Assembly: GCA_016183805.1 (NCBI GenBank)
Contig: JACPDX010000009.1
Coordinates: forward strand, 1-62,674
Direction of reading: 5' to 3'
DNA length: 62,674 bases
Source of the DNA: Bacteroidota bacterium
Lineage (GTDB): Bacteria > Bacteroidota > Bacteroidia > Flavobacteriales_E > Vicingaceae
In this document: positions 8,583 through 18,134 of the stretch, in pieces
Layout: the number at the start of each line of letters is the position of its first letter
Numbering within the stretch: the stretch's first letter is position 1
The notes under the pieces: model-generated
Database searches by the model: none
Seen by the model: only the letters and a program-made list of their open reading frames with translations
What the model was told of the DNA's origin: nothing
Translations under genes and position numbers: made by a program

Positions 8583-10091
8583 CTACAAGAAATCTTTTAC
8601 TCCAAGTTTGTTAGCATATTGTTGAATAAATTCAATGCTCTTTTTCATGGATGAATGCATTTCAATATCGTTGTTTACGAAAGGAATAATTTTTCTGTAC
8701 TCAGCAACTAGTTCTTCAATCGGTTTGGATGATTTTAAAGGTCGTCTGAATTCCAACGCTTGTGCAGCATTCATCAATTCGATACCTAATATTTTTTCCA
8801 GATTATCAATCATTCGATACACTTTAGTTGCTGCATTTGCACCCATACTTACATGATCTTCTTGTCCGTTGGATGAATCTATCGTATCTACCGAGCAAGG
8901 CATTGCCAACTGTTTGTTTTGACTCACCACCGATGCTTGGGCATATTGTGTAATCATAAATCCACTGTTTAAACCGGGATTTGCGACCAAAAATGGAGGT
9001 AAATTACGTTGCCCGCCAATTAATTTATAGGTTCTTCGTTCCGAAATACTTCCCAATTCAGCAATAGCAATTCCTAAATAATCTAACACCATTGCCAAAG
9101 GCTGACCGTGAAAATTACCTGCCGAAATTATATCATCTTCCTCAGGAAAAATAGTTGGATTATCGGTTACCGAATTTATTTCTGTTTCAAACACCTTTTG
9201 GGCATGAGCAATAGCATCTTTACACGCACCATGAACCTGAGGAACACATCTAAACGAATAAGGGTCTTGAACATGAGTTTTTTCTTGTGCAACAATTTGA
9301 CTTCCTTCCAATACTTTTTTAATGTTACGAGCTGTAATAAATTGTCCGTTATGTGGACGGATTTTTTGAATCAACTCATTAAAAGGTTCTATTCTTCCGT
9401 CGTAAGCATCTAATGAAACTGCAGCAATTAAATCAGAAAAATTAGAAAGTTTTTTTGCACGTAACAAGTTGTGAATACCATAAGCACTCATAAATTGCGT
9501 ACCATTTAGTAAAGCCAAGCCTTCTTTCGATTGTAAATTGATGGCTTCCCAACCCAACTTTTTATTGATTTCTGCTCCCGAATATTTTTTTCCTTCAAAA
9601 TTCACTTCTCCTAAACCAATCATGGGTAAGGTTAAATGTGCCAACGGAGCTAAATCGCCCGAAGCACCCAACGAGCCTTGCTCGTAAACCACCGGAAAAA
9701 TATTGTGGTTGTATAAATCGATTAACCGCTGAACGGTAACCAACTGAACGCCGGAATGACCATAACTCAAACCCTGAATTTTCAACAACAACATCAACTT
9801 TACCACATCTTGAGGAACTTCTTCACCCAACCCACAAGCATGCGACATGACCAAATTACGTTGCAAAGTAGCTAAATCTTTGTTTGGAATGGTGGTGTTG
9901 CACAACGAGCCAAAACCGGTATTAATTCCATAAATAGGCTTGTTGTGACGAGCCATTTTTTCGTCTAAATAAGTTCTGCATGTTACAATGGCTGTTGTTG
10001 AATCGGATGACAATACTAACTTTTTATTGTTAGCCAAAATATCGTCGATAATTTCGAGCGTTAGCCAGTTTTTGTTGATTTCGTGGGTCAT
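8583..10091 (-). CDS. hutH: Histidine ammonia-lyase
   Basis: A 502-residue aromatic amino acid lyase. The MIO cofactor forms autocatalytically from Ala-Ser-Gly in GSLGASGDLAPLAH (residues about 143-156). The inner lid loop YGINTGFGSL and the catalytic region QDPYSFRCVPQVHG are present. The selectivity loop reads LVMSHACGLG with Ser-His, as in histidine ammonia-lyases rather than tyrosine lyases (His-Leu). The enzyme converts L-histidine to urocanate and ammonia. The other hut genes (hutU, hutI, hutG) are not in the window. ATG start at 10091. It is preceded by a palindromic repeat and the hisS remnant and followed by a hydrolase gene. Confidence 0.9.
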   Translation of the reverse strand: MTHEINKNWLTLEIIDDILANNKKLVLSSDSTTAIVTCRTYLDEKMARHNKPIYGINTGFGSLCNTTIPNKDLATLQRNLVMSHACGLGEEVPQDVVKLMLLLKIQGLSYGHSGVQLVTVQRLIDLYNHNIFPVVYEQGSLGASGDLAPLAHLTLPMIGLGEVNFEGKKYSGAEINKKLGWEAINLQSKEGLALLNGTQFMSAYGIHNLLRAKKLSNFSDLIAAVSLDAYDGRIEPFNELIQKIRPHNGQFITARNIKKVLEGSQIVAQEKTHVQDPYSFRCVPQVHGACKDAIAHAQKVFETEINSVTDNPTIFPEEDDIISAGNFHGQPLAMVLDYLGIAIAELGSISERRTYKLIGGQRNLPPFLVANPGLNSGFMITQYAQASVVSQNKQLAMPCSVDTIDSSNGQEDHVSMGANAATKVYRMIDNLEKILGIELMNAAQALEFRRPLKSSKPIEELVAEYRKIIPFVNNDIEMHSSMKKSIEFIQQYANKLGVKDFL

Positions 10092-10107
10092 CTTATTTTA
10101 TTCTTAT

Positions 10108-10181
10108 CGTCATTGCGAGGCACGAAGCAATCTTTTTAAAAGCAGATTGCTTCACTCCATTTTATTTCGTTCGCAATGACG
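10108..10181. repeat. REP-like palindromic element, copy 1
   Basis: A 74-bp imperfect palindrome. It opens cgtcattgcga and closes tcgcaatgacg, with inner arms around gaagcaatct and agattgcttc. It lies exactly between the hisS stop and the hutH start. A second copy with the same ends is at 26731-26805. Elements of this type, with cgtcattgcgag ends, are dispersed in many bacterial genomes. Confidence 0.85.
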
Positions 10182-10182
10182 T

Positions 10183-10926
10183 TTATTTTTTAATTATTGC
10201 TATTAATTCTTCTACTGTTGAAAATGGTTTCTTTTCTCCACCATCCATGTCTTTTACAAACGTTTCGCCTTTTTCGTTGGCAGAAACAATAAATTTTATT
10301 CCTTTTTTTTCGGCAATAATCACTTGTTTTTGCCATTTGGCTTGTTCGGTGTACAATTCGGCATTGATGCCTTTATCTCTCAATTCAAAAAGCATGGGTA
10401 AAAAACGTGTTTCGTCTTCTTCGCTTTGTCTGGTAAACAACACTTGCGTAGAATCTCCTTTAAATTCGGGATACAAATTGTTATCTAACAATACATCATA
10501 AATACGGTCGGCACCAAAGGAAATACCCACCCCGGAAACATTTTTTAAACCAAATTTACCTGTTAAATCATCGTAGCGACCACCACCAGTTATGCTTGGA
10601 AAGTTCTCCACTTTTACTTCTATAATGGTTCCGGTATAATAACCCAAACCACGGGCTAAGGTTGGGTCAAAAATTACTTTTGCTGTTTTTAGTTTGAGTT
10701 CTTTCAACTTTTCAAAAACAAATTGTAGCTCTTCTATTCCTCGTTGACCGTTTATAATGTTTCGGATATCTTTAGAAAGTATTTCTAATAAACCAAGTGC
10801 GAATTCTATTTGCTGATTGCTATTTAGTGAATTAATTTTTTTTACATTTTCCTGAATTGATAGAAAAGTCATAAGCTTTGCTGCTGTATCTATATCTATT
10901 CCAATTAAAAATAATTCTTTAATCAC
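10183..10926 (-). CDS. hisS: HisS C-terminal part (HisA motif and anticodon-binding domain)
   Basis: 247 codons beginning at GTG 10926, in a different frame from the N-terminal part. It contains the histidine-binding [15 protein letters not shown], the motif 3 region [15 protein letters not shown], and a C-terminal anticodon-binding domain from about [11 protein letters not shown] onwards. In the same frame, the codons just upstream of the GTG would read REG before VIKEL. This suits continuation from an earlier homologous segment that is no longer there. Any independent expression would depend on the GTGA stop/start overlap. Confidence 0.7.
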   Translation of the reverse strand: MIKELFLIGIDIDTAAKLMTFLSIQENVKKINSLNSNQQIEFALGLLEILSKDIRNIINGQRGIEELQFVFEKLKELKLKTAKVIFDPTLARGLGYYTGTIIEVKVENFPSITGGGRYDDLTGKFGLKNVSGVGISFGADRIYDVLLDNNLYPEFKGDSTQVLFTRQSEEDETRFLPMLFELRDKGINAELYTEQAKWQKQVIIAEKKGIKFIVSANEKGETFVKDMDGGEKKPFSTVEELIAIIKK

Positions 10927-11594
10927 CCCTTCTCTACAGATTCAACAATTCCTTGTAATATTTTCCTGTTATTAATCGAAACCGTATAATTTAATTTTCC
11001 TTGAAACAGTTCCGTAAAAACATCGTCAATCATTTTGATTAAATCTACTTCGTTTAACAACGAATCAGAACCAATAATATCAGCATCGCATTGATAAAAC
11101 TCACGGTAACGTCCTTTTTGTGGACGGTCAGCACGCCAAACAGGTTGTATTTGAAATCGACGAAACGGAAAAGTAATGTCGTTTTGGTTTTGTACCACAT
11201 ATCGAGCAAAAGGAACGGTTAAATCGTAGTGTAATGCTTTTTCCGCTATTTGTGATGTATGTTTGTTAGATTCAAATATTTTATCGTACATCAAATCACC
11301 ATGATAATCTATGTACATCTTATCCTCCTTTTGAATTAATTCTTTTTCCCTACTAGTTAATTTGAAATTATTCAAATAATTACCACTATTTAAAATCTTA
11401 AAAATCAATTTATCGCTTTCATCTCCACCGGTTCCAACCAAGGTTTCCAAATTTTCCATTGCAGGAGTTTCTATTTGTTGGAAGCCATATTTTTTAAACG
11501 ATTTTTTAATGGTATCGAAAATATAGTTTCTTCGAACCATTTCTATTGGCGAAAAATCTCGTGTTCCTTTTGGTATGCTAGGCTTGTTACTCAT
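10923..11594 (-). CDS. hisS: HisS N-terminal part (motifs 1 and 2)
   Basis: 223 codons from ATG 11594 ([16 protein letters not shown]). Motif 1 is around [16 protein letters not shown], the ATP/adenylate region around [12 protein letters not shown], and motif 2 around [20 protein letters not shown]. It ends after [13 protein letters not shown] and a short tail VEKG at TGA 10923-10925. In intact relatives the protein continues for over 200 more residues. It is divergent from the HD phosphohydrolase gene with a 63-bp gap. Confidence 0.7.
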   Translation of the reverse strand: MSNKPSIPKGTRDFSPIEMVRRNYIFDTIKKSFKKYGFQQIETPAMENLETLVGTGGDESDKLIFKILNSGNYLNNFKLTSREKELIQKEDKMYIDYHGDLMYDKIFESNKHTSQIAEKALHYDLTVPFARYVVQNQNDITFPFRRFQIQPVWRADRPQKGRYREFYQCDADIIGSDSLLNEVDLIKMIDDVFTELFQGKLNYTVSINNRKILQGIVESVEKG

Positions 11595-11657
11595 GCTGTT
11601 TTATTTACGCTGCTAAATTAGTTAATCTAATAATAAAAATTATCCTAATTTTATTCC

Positions 11658-12242
11658 ATGGATTTTAATGCCGCAAAAAAATACATCCTTCATCGATTAG
11701 AAACAGAATTGCATAGTAACCTCTACTATCATGGAATCCATCATACTGTTGATGTTTTTGAAGCCACTGTAAAATTAGCTGAATTAGAAAAACTGAACGA
11801 AGAAAATAAAATTATTGTTGGAACGGCGGCGTTGTTTCACGATTCGGGTTTTTTGGTTCGATATGAACACAACGAAGAAATTGCTGTTGATTTAGTTAAA
11901 ACCATTTTACCTCAATTTCAATACGGTAAAAAGGCTATTAACACCATAGGACAAATAATTTTAACCACAAAAGTTACTGCACGCCCTACAACATTGCTCG
12001 AAAAAATAATGAGTGATGCCGATTTTGATTATTTGGGAAGAGAAGATGTTTATAAAATTGCGGCTACTTTGTACCAAGAATTGATAGAATTTGGTGTGTA
12101 TTTTAGTCCTGAAGAATGGAATGTTCTTCAATATAAATTTTTAAAAAAACATCAATACTATACTGATTCCGCCATTAAATTGAGGAAAGACAAAAAAAAG
12201 GAATACCTGAATTACATTAGGTCTATAATTGATTTAAAGTGA
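11658..12242 (+). CDS. HD-domain phosphohydrolase
   Basis: A 194-residue HD-superfamily protein. The metal ligands are visible as H in YYHGIHHTVDV (residues about 24-34), the paired HD in ALFHDSGFL (about 59-67), and the distal D in IMSDADFDYLG. It probably hydrolyses a phosphate ester such as a nucleotide; no substrate can be named. ATG start at 11658, transcribed divergently from hisS. The stop is followed by an AT-rich convergent gap with weak 7-bp periodicity. Confidence 0.8.
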   Translation: MDFNAAKKYILHRLETELHSNLYYHGIHHTVDVFEATVKLAELEKLNEENKIIVGTAALFHDSGFLVRYEHNEEIAVDLVKTILPQFQYGKKAINTIGQIILTTKVTARPTTLLEKIMSDADFDYLGREDVYKIAATLYQELIEFGVYFSPEEWNVLQYKFLKKHQYYTDSAIKLRKDKKKEYLNYIRSIIDLK

Positions 12243-12289
12243 GTTCAATCTCGTTTTTGACACTTCATACTTCCAACCTTAATCCAAGA

Positions 12290-14611
12290 TCAGTTAAATA
12301 TAGTAAACGAGCCTTTTAAAATCGAGTTTTTTGAATCGTTTATGGTTAAGATATAAAAATAGGTTCCTTCCGAAAGTTTGTCACCGCCCCAATCATTTTG
12401 ATAATTATCTTGTTCAAAAACTTTTTTACCCCATCTATTAAATACAACGATATTATTATCTTTAAAAAATTCAAGATTACTAAAGGTTAATGTTTCGTTC
12501 ATATTATCCCCATTAGGAGTAAATACATTCGCTGGAATAACTTCACATACTTTTACAGGAATTTCTGCTACTGTTGTAATTGATTGTCCACATTTGTCGG
12601 TTACTACTAAATCCAATTCAATTAAAATATTCCCAGAAGTGGTATAAATTATAGATGAACCCGTTTGACCATCTTCCCATAAAACTTCATAAGGAGCCAT
12701 GCCGTCAGAAATCATTGGAGTATAAGGTAAAAAAGAAACATTAACATTTCCCATAATGTCATTACTACAAGCATCGGTAACTACAAAGGCATAAGTACCC
12801 CCAGAGTTTATCGATGTTTGGAACAGGCTGTCAGTAGAAGCATTTATACCATCAGACCAATAGAAAGAATAAGGTGATGTTCCGTTTTCAACATCTGCGT
12901 AAAATTCTAAATTATAACTATTTCCTTGACATTCTAAGATGGTATCACTAGTAGTTGAAACAATATTCATTGGAGTATAAATTATCGTTACGGTAACCGA
13001 ATCTACATCAGAATTTCCTGCACATACTTCTGTTGCCGTTACATGATATGTTGTGGTAACATTTGGTGATACGTTAATGGTCGATCCTGATCCTCCAGGT
13101 GTCCAAGAGTAATTGTACATGCTAAATCCATCAACAGGAAAAGCTGTTAGTTGAACTGTTTGCCCGACACAATAAATCGTAGTATCGTTCTGTGTATCAA
13201 TATCAACAACCGGAGAATAGATGGTTACATTAACTGTATCAAAAACAGTTATTAAATTACAACTATCGGTAACACTCACATAAAAGGTATCGGTTTGATT
13301 ACCTGAAACACTTATAGATGTTCCATTTCCGAGTACTGTACCTTGTGTATTCGTCCATTCGTAAATAAATGGTTCAACTGCACCATAAGCATTTGCTGAT
13401 AAGGTGATGTTTCCACCAATTGGACAAAGAGTAGTATCTGTAGTTTCTACTATTAAATTTGGGACATCAATTATTAAAAAAGAACCCATGGAAACAATGG
13501 TGTCGCCACAAGGGTTAGTAGTTGTATAGGTTATTATTACGGTATCCTGACCATAATCATCAGGTCCATCAATAATCGGAATAATTGTTAGCGAAGTAGT
13601 GTCGTATCCTGAAACAAAAGTTACACTATCAGTAATTTGATTATAATCAATTCCATTTAAAGCATCTCCTCCTATGGTAAAATGAATAGTCATATCACCA
13701 ACAATATCGGGTCTGGTAAAGTTAATTATGGCATTGCTACATCCCTCTATAACGGCAGACATATTGTTTAATACGTCTAATGTGGGGGTGTTTATGTCAA
13801 TTTGCACTATTTCTGAGTTAAAACTTCCGCCTTCTAAAAATACCCCAGAGTTGAATTGGTCATCAAAACCATCGGCAATGGCTATTTTTATATGATAACT
13901 TTGATTACATTGAACTTGTGCTTCTGCAGTAAGTTTAACGGTTAATCCGTTATATTGAATGTATTGAGGGTTACTGTTATATGGAGCATTGTATCCAGTA
14001 CCATTATTTACATAAAAACTTGAATTAGTAACTGGATTCACATTATTGATTGAAACAGCAGTATTGGTTCCTGGTAATTTCGCCAAATTGATTGAATTAT
14101 TAGAATAAGAGCCTGTTATTCCAGGTCCACTTAAAAAGAAACCAAAAGCATCATTATAAGCCGACCCATTTGGTGGGGCATATTCAGGATATTCTTCAGA
14201 AGAAAAAACATAATTAAAACGAATACTGTCTCCGGAAGGTATAAAATCAAATTCTAATATTGCCGCATCTTTCATTGCTATTCCCGACAATGATTGCAAA
14301 TCGGCATCATTTGGTCCATTATAGCCTTGGTAATTAAATCCATCATCATCGTTTGGGCCAATAGCACTTGTAACACTACCAGTTGAGAGAATAAGTCCTT
14401 GGGGAATTCCAACATTTGCATTTGCACTGTTAAAATCACCCAATTGAGCAATGTTACCTGAAAACGTAACATTAGATACTGTAACACCACTCCCAACCAA
14501 TACATTTTGAACATATTGGGTTGGTGTCATTGTACCTGAATTTACAATTAATTGTGCATTTGAAGTAATTACACTTAATAAGAGGGAAACTAAAACTGCT
14601 AATATCTTCAT
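12290..14611 (-). CDS. T9SS type-B sorting domain protein with choice-of-anchor L domain
   Basis: A 773-residue secreted protein. A signal peptide (residues 1-19, ending SNAQ) is followed by a choice-of-anchor L domain. Its typical features are TPTQYVQNVLVGSGVTVSN, GIPQGLILSTGSV and FVFSSEEYPEYA. Repetitive beta-sandwich segments follow, in which cysteine and valine-threonine strands recur. The last ~85 residues are a gliding-motility-associated C-terminal domain: VFTPNGDNMNETL, FNRWGKKVFE, WGGDKLSEGTYFY. It is predicted to be exported by T9SS and displayed as an adhesin or surface filament component. The ligand is unknown. It has a long 195-bp leader gap before ettA. Confidence 0.9.
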   Translation of the reverse strand: MKILAVLVSLLLSVITSNAQLIVNSGTMTPTQYVQNVLVGSGVTVSNVTFSGNIAQLGDFNSANANVGIPQGLILSTGSVTSAIGPNDDDGFNYQGYNGPNDADLQSLSGIAMKDAAILEFDFIPSGDSIRFNYVFSSEEYPEYAPPNGSAYNDAFGFFLSGPGITGSYSNNSINLAKLPGTNTAVSINNVNPVTNSSFYVNNGTGYNAPYNSNPQYIQYNGLTVKLTAEAQVQCNQSYHIKIAIADGFDDQFNSGVFLEGGSFNSEIVQIDINTPTLDVLNNMSAVIEGCSNAIINFTRPDIVGDMTIHFTIGGDALNGIDYNQITDSVTFVSGYDTTSLTIIPIIDGPDDYGQDTVIITYTTTNPCGDTIVSMGSFLIIDVPNLIVETTDTTLCPIGGNITLSANAYGAVEPFIYEWTNTQGTVLGNGTSISVSGNQTDTFYVSVTDSCNLITVFDTVNVTIYSPVVDIDTQNDTTIYCVGQTVQLTAFPVDGFSMYNYSWTPGGSGSTINVSPNVTTTYHVTATEVCAGNSDVDSVTVTIIYTPMNIVSTTSDTILECQGNSYNLEFYADVENGTSPYSFYWSDGINASTDSLFQTSINSGGTYAFVVTDACSNDIMGNVNVSFLPYTPMISDGMAPYEVLWEDGQTGSSIIYTTSGNILIELDLVVTDKCGQSITTVAEIPVKVCEVIPANVFTPNGDNMNETLTFSNLEFFKDNNIVVFNRWGKKVFEQDNYQNDWGGDKLSEGTYFYILTINDSKNSILKGSFTIFN

Positions 14612-14806
14612 GCTTTATTTTTTTTTATAGACTTGAAAAATCAATTCAAGGTTGCACGAAGATACTATTCTTAAAAAAAAGCCAAAATAAAATTTAACTT
14701 AATTATAATAATATTCCTAAGCTACTTAATAATGATAGCAAGTAAAAAAAACAACTATTAAATAAATATAACTAGATGTTCCTGTTGTTTTTTATTAAAC
14801 TAAAAA

Positions 14807-16489
14807 CTACTTCACCAATTTTTTATATTTAAATCGTTGTGGTTCAGTTCCCAAACGTTTTTTCCTGTTTTCTTCGTATTCGGAATACGAACCTTCAAAA
14901 AAATAGACTTCCGAATTTCCTTCGAAAGCTAAAATGTGCGTACAAATTCTATCCAAGAACCATCTATCATGAGAGATAATTACTGCACAACCTGCAAAAT
15001 TTTCTAATCCTTCCTCCAAAGCACGAATAGCATTTACGTCTAAATCGTTGGTAGGCTCATCGAGCAACAACACATTCGATTCTTGCTTAATAGCCATCGC
15101 TAAATGTAATCGGTTTCTTTCTCCCCCCGAAAGTATTCCAACTTTTTTGTTTTGGTCGCCACCGGCAAAGTTAAATTTAGATAAGTAAGCTCTGGAATTA
15201 ATCATTCTCCCACCAAATTCCATCATTTCCGTTCCGCCCGAAAATACCTCATAAATAGATTTGTCAGGGTCTAAATCGGCATGAGATTGATCTACATAAC
15301 CCAACTTAACGGTTTCTCCCACTTTAAATGTGCCTGAATCTGGTTTTTCTTCTCCCATTATCATTCTAAACAAAGTGGTTTTACCTGCTCCGTTTGGTCC
15401 AATTATACCAACAATACCAGCTGGAGGCAATTTAAAAGTTAAATTTTCGTACAACAATTTATCGCCATACGCTTTTGAAATATTTTCGGCATCCAACACC
15501 TCATTACCCAAACGTGGTCCATTAGGAATAAATAATTCCAATCTATCTTCTTTTTCACCAGATGATTCACTTAATAATTTATCGTAATTGGCCATACGAG
15601 CTTTCGATTTCGATTGTCGTCCTTTGGCGTTCATTTTCGTCCATTCCAACTCTCGCTCTAAAATTTTTCGTCGTTTGCTTTCTGTTTTTTCTTCTAAAGC
15701 CATTTTTTTCGCTTTTTGGTCTAACCATTCCGAGTAATTTCCTTTCCAAGGAATTCCATGACCTCTATCCAATTCTAAAATCCATCCGGCAACATTATCT
15801 AAGAAATATCTATCGTGAGTAATGGCTATAACCGTTCCTGGATATTGTTGTAAATGTTGTTCTAACCAATACACCGATTCGGTATCTAAGTGATTGGTTG
15901 GCTCATCCAACAATAAAATATCGGGTTGTTTTAACAATAAACGACACAAAGCTACTCTTCTAAGTTCTCCTCCTGATAAGTTTTTAATTAACGCATCTTC
16001 TGGCGGACAATTTAAAGCATTCATTGCACGAGTCAATTGTATATCTAATTCCCAAGCGTTTAAGGCATCAATTTTATCTTGTAATTCGGCTTGTCGTTTC
16101 ATCAATTCATCCATTTTATCTGGATTTTCATACACCTCAGGTTCTCCAAATTGTAGATTGATGGCTTCATATTCAGCCAATACATCAATGGTTTCTTGGG
16201 CACCTTCCTGCACAATTTCTTTTACTGTTTTGGTTTCGTCTAATTTTGGTTCTTGTTCTAAATAACCCACCGTATAACCCGGCGAAAAAGTAACATCGCC
16301 ATTATACTGGTCTTCAACACCGGCAATAATTTTCATTACCGTAGATTTACCCGAACCGTTTAAACCAATAATTCCAATTTTGGCTCCATAAAAGAAGGAC
16401 AAATAAATATCCTTTAAAATTACTTTTCCGTTAGGCAAGGTTTTGCCTACTTTGTTCATCGAAAATATTACTTTTTTATCGTCGCTCAT
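14807..16489 (-). CDS. ettA: Energy-dependent translational throttle protein EttA (ABC-F)
   Basis: A 560-residue ABC-F ATPase with two nucleotide-binding domains and no membrane helices. Walker A motifs are GLNGSGKS (about residues 42-49) and GPNGAGKT (about 363-370). Signatures are LSGGELRR and LSGGERNR. Both Walker B regions are LLLDEPTNHLD and LLLDEPTNDLD. The linker has the basic RRKILERELEW and KGRQSKSKARM stretch of EttA-type factors, which bind the ribosomal E site and gate the first elongation cycle according to ATP/ADP. Length and linker match EttA better than Uup or YbiT. ATG start at 16489, divergent from the prenyltransferase gene. Confidence 0.93.
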   Translation of the reverse strand: MSDDKKVIFSMNKVGKTLPNGKVILKDIYLSFFYGAKIGIIGLNGSGKSTVMKIIAGVEDQYNGDVTFSPGYTVGYLEQEPKLDETKTVKEIVQEGAQETIDVLAEYEAINLQFGEPEVYENPDKMDELMKRQAELQDKIDALNAWELDIQLTRAMNALNCPPEDALIKNLSGGELRRVALCRLLLKQPDILLLDEPTNHLDTESVYWLEQHLQQYPGTVIAITHDRYFLDNVAGWILELDRGHGIPWKGNYSEWLDQKAKKMALEEKTESKRRKILERELEWTKMNAKGRQSKSKARMANYDKLLSESSGEKEDRLELFIPNGPRLGNEVLDAENISKAYGDKLLYENLTFKLPPAGIVGIIGPNGAGKTTLFRMIMGEEKPDSGTFKVGETVKLGYVDQSHADLDPDKSIYEVFSGGTEMMEFGGRMINSRAYLSKFNFAGGDQNKKVGILSGGERNRLHLAMAIKQESNVLLLDEPTNDLDVNAIRALEEGLENFAGCAVIISHDRWFLDRICTHILAFEGNSEVYFFEGSYSEYEENRKKRLGTEPQRFKYKKLVK

Positions 16490-16499
16490 ACTTTTGTTA

Positions 16500-16534
16500 A
16501 TTTAAGGTTTAAAGTTTAGAGTTTAAGGTTTTTG
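16500..16534. repeat. Heptamer tract (gtttaaa type)
   Basis: Five units in register, gtttaaa, gtttaga, gtttaag and variants, lie immediately upstream of the ettA start codon. The same unit type forms four perfect copies at 54261-54288. Confidence 0.7.
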
Positions 16535-16598
16535 CAAAGTTAAAAAAGTCTGACTCAACTTTGTAGTTAAAATGTAATTTATTACTAAAGACTATTGT

Positions 16599-16606
16599 TA
16601 ATTTTG
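16599..16606 (+). promoter_or_regulatory. Putative Bacteroidota -7 element of the prenyltransferase gene
   Basis: TAATTTTG fits the TAnnTTTG element used by the Bacteroidota primary sigma factor, 18 bp before the chosen ATG. I see no convincing -33 TTG at the right distance, so the call is weak. Confidence 0.3.
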
Positions 16607-16624
16607 TTTGATTTAAAAAAACTA

Positions 16625-17488
16625 ATGGCATCTTTTACAAAATACCTTTCACTCATAAAATTTAGCCACACCATTTTTGCATTACCTTTTGCACTGATTG
16701 GTTTTTTTATTGGTGTAACCCAAACCGATGTACCCATAAACTGGCGGCTGTTTGTTTATGTTGTTTTGTGTATGGTGTTTGCCCGAAGTGCAGCTATGGC
16801 TTTTAACAGATACATTGACCGAGAAATTGACAAAAAGAACGAACGAACAGCTAAAGTAAGAGAAATCCCCAACGGAGCCATAAAACCAACTTCAGCTTTA
16901 TATTTTGTTATCATTAATTGTTTGTTATTTGTTGCAACAACATATTTTATCAATCCAATTTGTTTTTATTTATCACCTGTGGCTTTAATGGTGGTGTTGG
17001 GTTACAGTTTAACCAAAAGATTTACAGCATTGTGTCATTTGGTGTTGGGCATTGGTTTATCGTTAGCTCCTATTGGAGCCTACTTGGCAGTAACCGGTAG
17101 ATTTGATTGGCTTCCATTATTCTATTCATTTGCAGTATTATTTTGGGTAAGTGGTTTTGATATTATTTACGCCTTGCAAGACGAAGAATTTGATAAAACA
17201 CAACAATTGCACTCCATTCCAGTTTTATTAGGTAAAAAAAATGCGTTATTCTTATCTAATATTCTGCACGTTTTTACGGCTTTTTTAATCCTTTTTGCAG
17301 GATTTTATGCATCGTATCATTATTTGTATTGGATAGGTTGTGGCATCTTTATTGCCTTGTTGGTTTATCAACATACCATTGTAAAACCTAGCGACTTAAG
17401 TAAAGTTAACTTGGCTTTTTTTACTACAAATGGTATTGCCAGTGTTGTATTTTCTGTTTTTGTATTGATGGAACTATTTTTAGCTTAA
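16625..17488 (+). CDS. UbiA-family prenyltransferase (quinone biosynthesis)
   Basis: A 287-residue polytopic membrane protein of the UbiA superfamily with about eight helices. The first Asp-rich prenyl-diphosphate motif is NRYIDREIDKKNERT, and the second is in the loop DIIYALQDEEFDKTQ. It attaches a polyprenyl chain to an aromatic acceptor in the inner membrane. With a futalosine-hydrolase-like gene in the same window, a role in menaquinone synthesis (MqnP-like) is plausible, though many genomes annotate it as 4-hydroxybenzoate prenyltransferase. The frame is open from TTG 16595, but ATG 16625 (MASFTKYL) gives the usual N-terminus. Confidence 0.87.
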   Translation: MASFTKYLSLIKFSHTIFALPFALIGFFIGVTQTDVPINWRLFVYVVLCMVFARSAAMAFNRYIDREIDKKNERTAKVREIPNGAIKPTSALYFVIINCLLFVATTYFINPICFYLSPVALMVVLGYSLTKRFTALCHLVLGIGLSLAPIGAYLAVTGRFDWLPLFYSFAVLFWVSGFDIIYALQDEEFDKTQQLHSIPVLLGKKNALFLSNILHVFTAFLILFAGFYASYHYLYWIGCGIFIALLVYQHTIVKPSDLSKVNLAFFTTNGIASVVFSVFVLMELFLA

Positions 17489-17498
17489 TTACACCTAT

Positions 17499-18134
17499 TT
17501 GAAACTATTCACTATCATAAAAAAATTTATTCTCAATAAATGGATGGCTTTCCTAATCCTGCTATTTATTGTTGTGGTGATGTCTTCCAATTTTATTGTT
17601 AAATATTCAACAAAAAATAGAATTTTTAGCTCAATTACTACCATACCTAGTGCCGATGTGGCTTTAGTTTTGGGCACCAGTAGATATACCACCAAAGGTT
17701 ATGCTAATTTGTTTTTTAAATACCGAATACAAGCTGCTGTTGAACTGTACAAAACAGGTAAAATAAAACACATTATTGTTAGTGGTGATAACAGTTTGTT
17801 TGAGTATAACGAACCTCGTGAAATGCGACGAGCTTTAGTAAGAGAAGGTATTCCGGAAAATGCTATCACTCTTGATTACGCCGGATTTAGAACGTTAGAT
17901 TCGGTAGTACGGTGTAAAGAAGTTTTTGGTCAAAATCATTTTATCATCATTTCTCAGGAATTTCACATCGCAAGAGCTTTATTTATAGCAAAAAAATTTA
18001 AAATAAATGCGCAACAATATTCTTTTAAAACAAATGTTCGGGAGTTTTTTGCAAGAACAATGGCTATTTTCGATTTGTATGTTTTAAATACCCAACCAAA
18101 GTTTTTAGGAAATAGAGAAGAAATTGTTTTTTGA
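17499..18134 (+). CDS. SanA/YdcF-like DUF218 membrane protein
   Basis: A 211-residue protein with one N-terminal membrane helix (MAFLILLFIVVVMSS, residues 16-30). A DUF218 domain follows: ADVALVLGTSR, YRIQAAVELYKTGKIKHIIVSGDN, RAGxx-like EPREMRRALVREGIPENAI, and SQEFHIARALFIAK. SanA-type proteins affect envelope permeability to large antibiotics such as vancomycin; the biochemistry of DUF218 is poorly known. The start is TTG 17499, 10 bp after the prenyltransferase stop, or ATG at codon 16. The TTG start leaves a basic N-terminal stretch before the helix. It is probably cotranscribed with the prenyltransferase. Confidence 0.82.
   Translation: MKLFTIIKKFILNKWMAFLILLFIVVVMSSNFIVKYSTKNRIFSSITTIPSADVALVLGTSRYTTKGYANLFFKYRIQAAVELYKTGKIKHIIVSGDNSLFEYNEPREMRRALVREGIPENAITLDYAGFRTLDSVVRCKEVFGQNHFIIISQEFHIARALFIAKKFKINAQQYSFKTNVREFFARTMAIFDLYVLNTQPKFLGNREEIVF

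Larger units (their letters stand above)
10183..11594 (-). pseudogene. hisS: Histidine-tRNA ligase gene, interrupted
   Basis: Two adjacent reading frames together make a class-II histidyl-tRNA synthetase of the eukaryote-like type seen in Bacteroidota. The first carries motif 1 and motif 2, the second the histidine-specific loop and the anticodon-binding domain. They meet at a GTGA overlap in different frames. Compared with what I know of the family, about 20 residues around a DKLDKIG-like segment also appear to be missing at the junction, which suggests an out-of-frame deletion of some 60 nt. hisS is normally essential. The options are an assembly error, a second copy elsewhere, or a functional split through coupled reinitiation. 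Confidence 0.7.

Noticed and set aside
8583-10091. HutH considered as tyrosine or phenylalanine ammonia-lyase
   Set aside because: The selectivity loop has Ser-His (VMSHACGLG), as in histidine lyases, not His-Leu.
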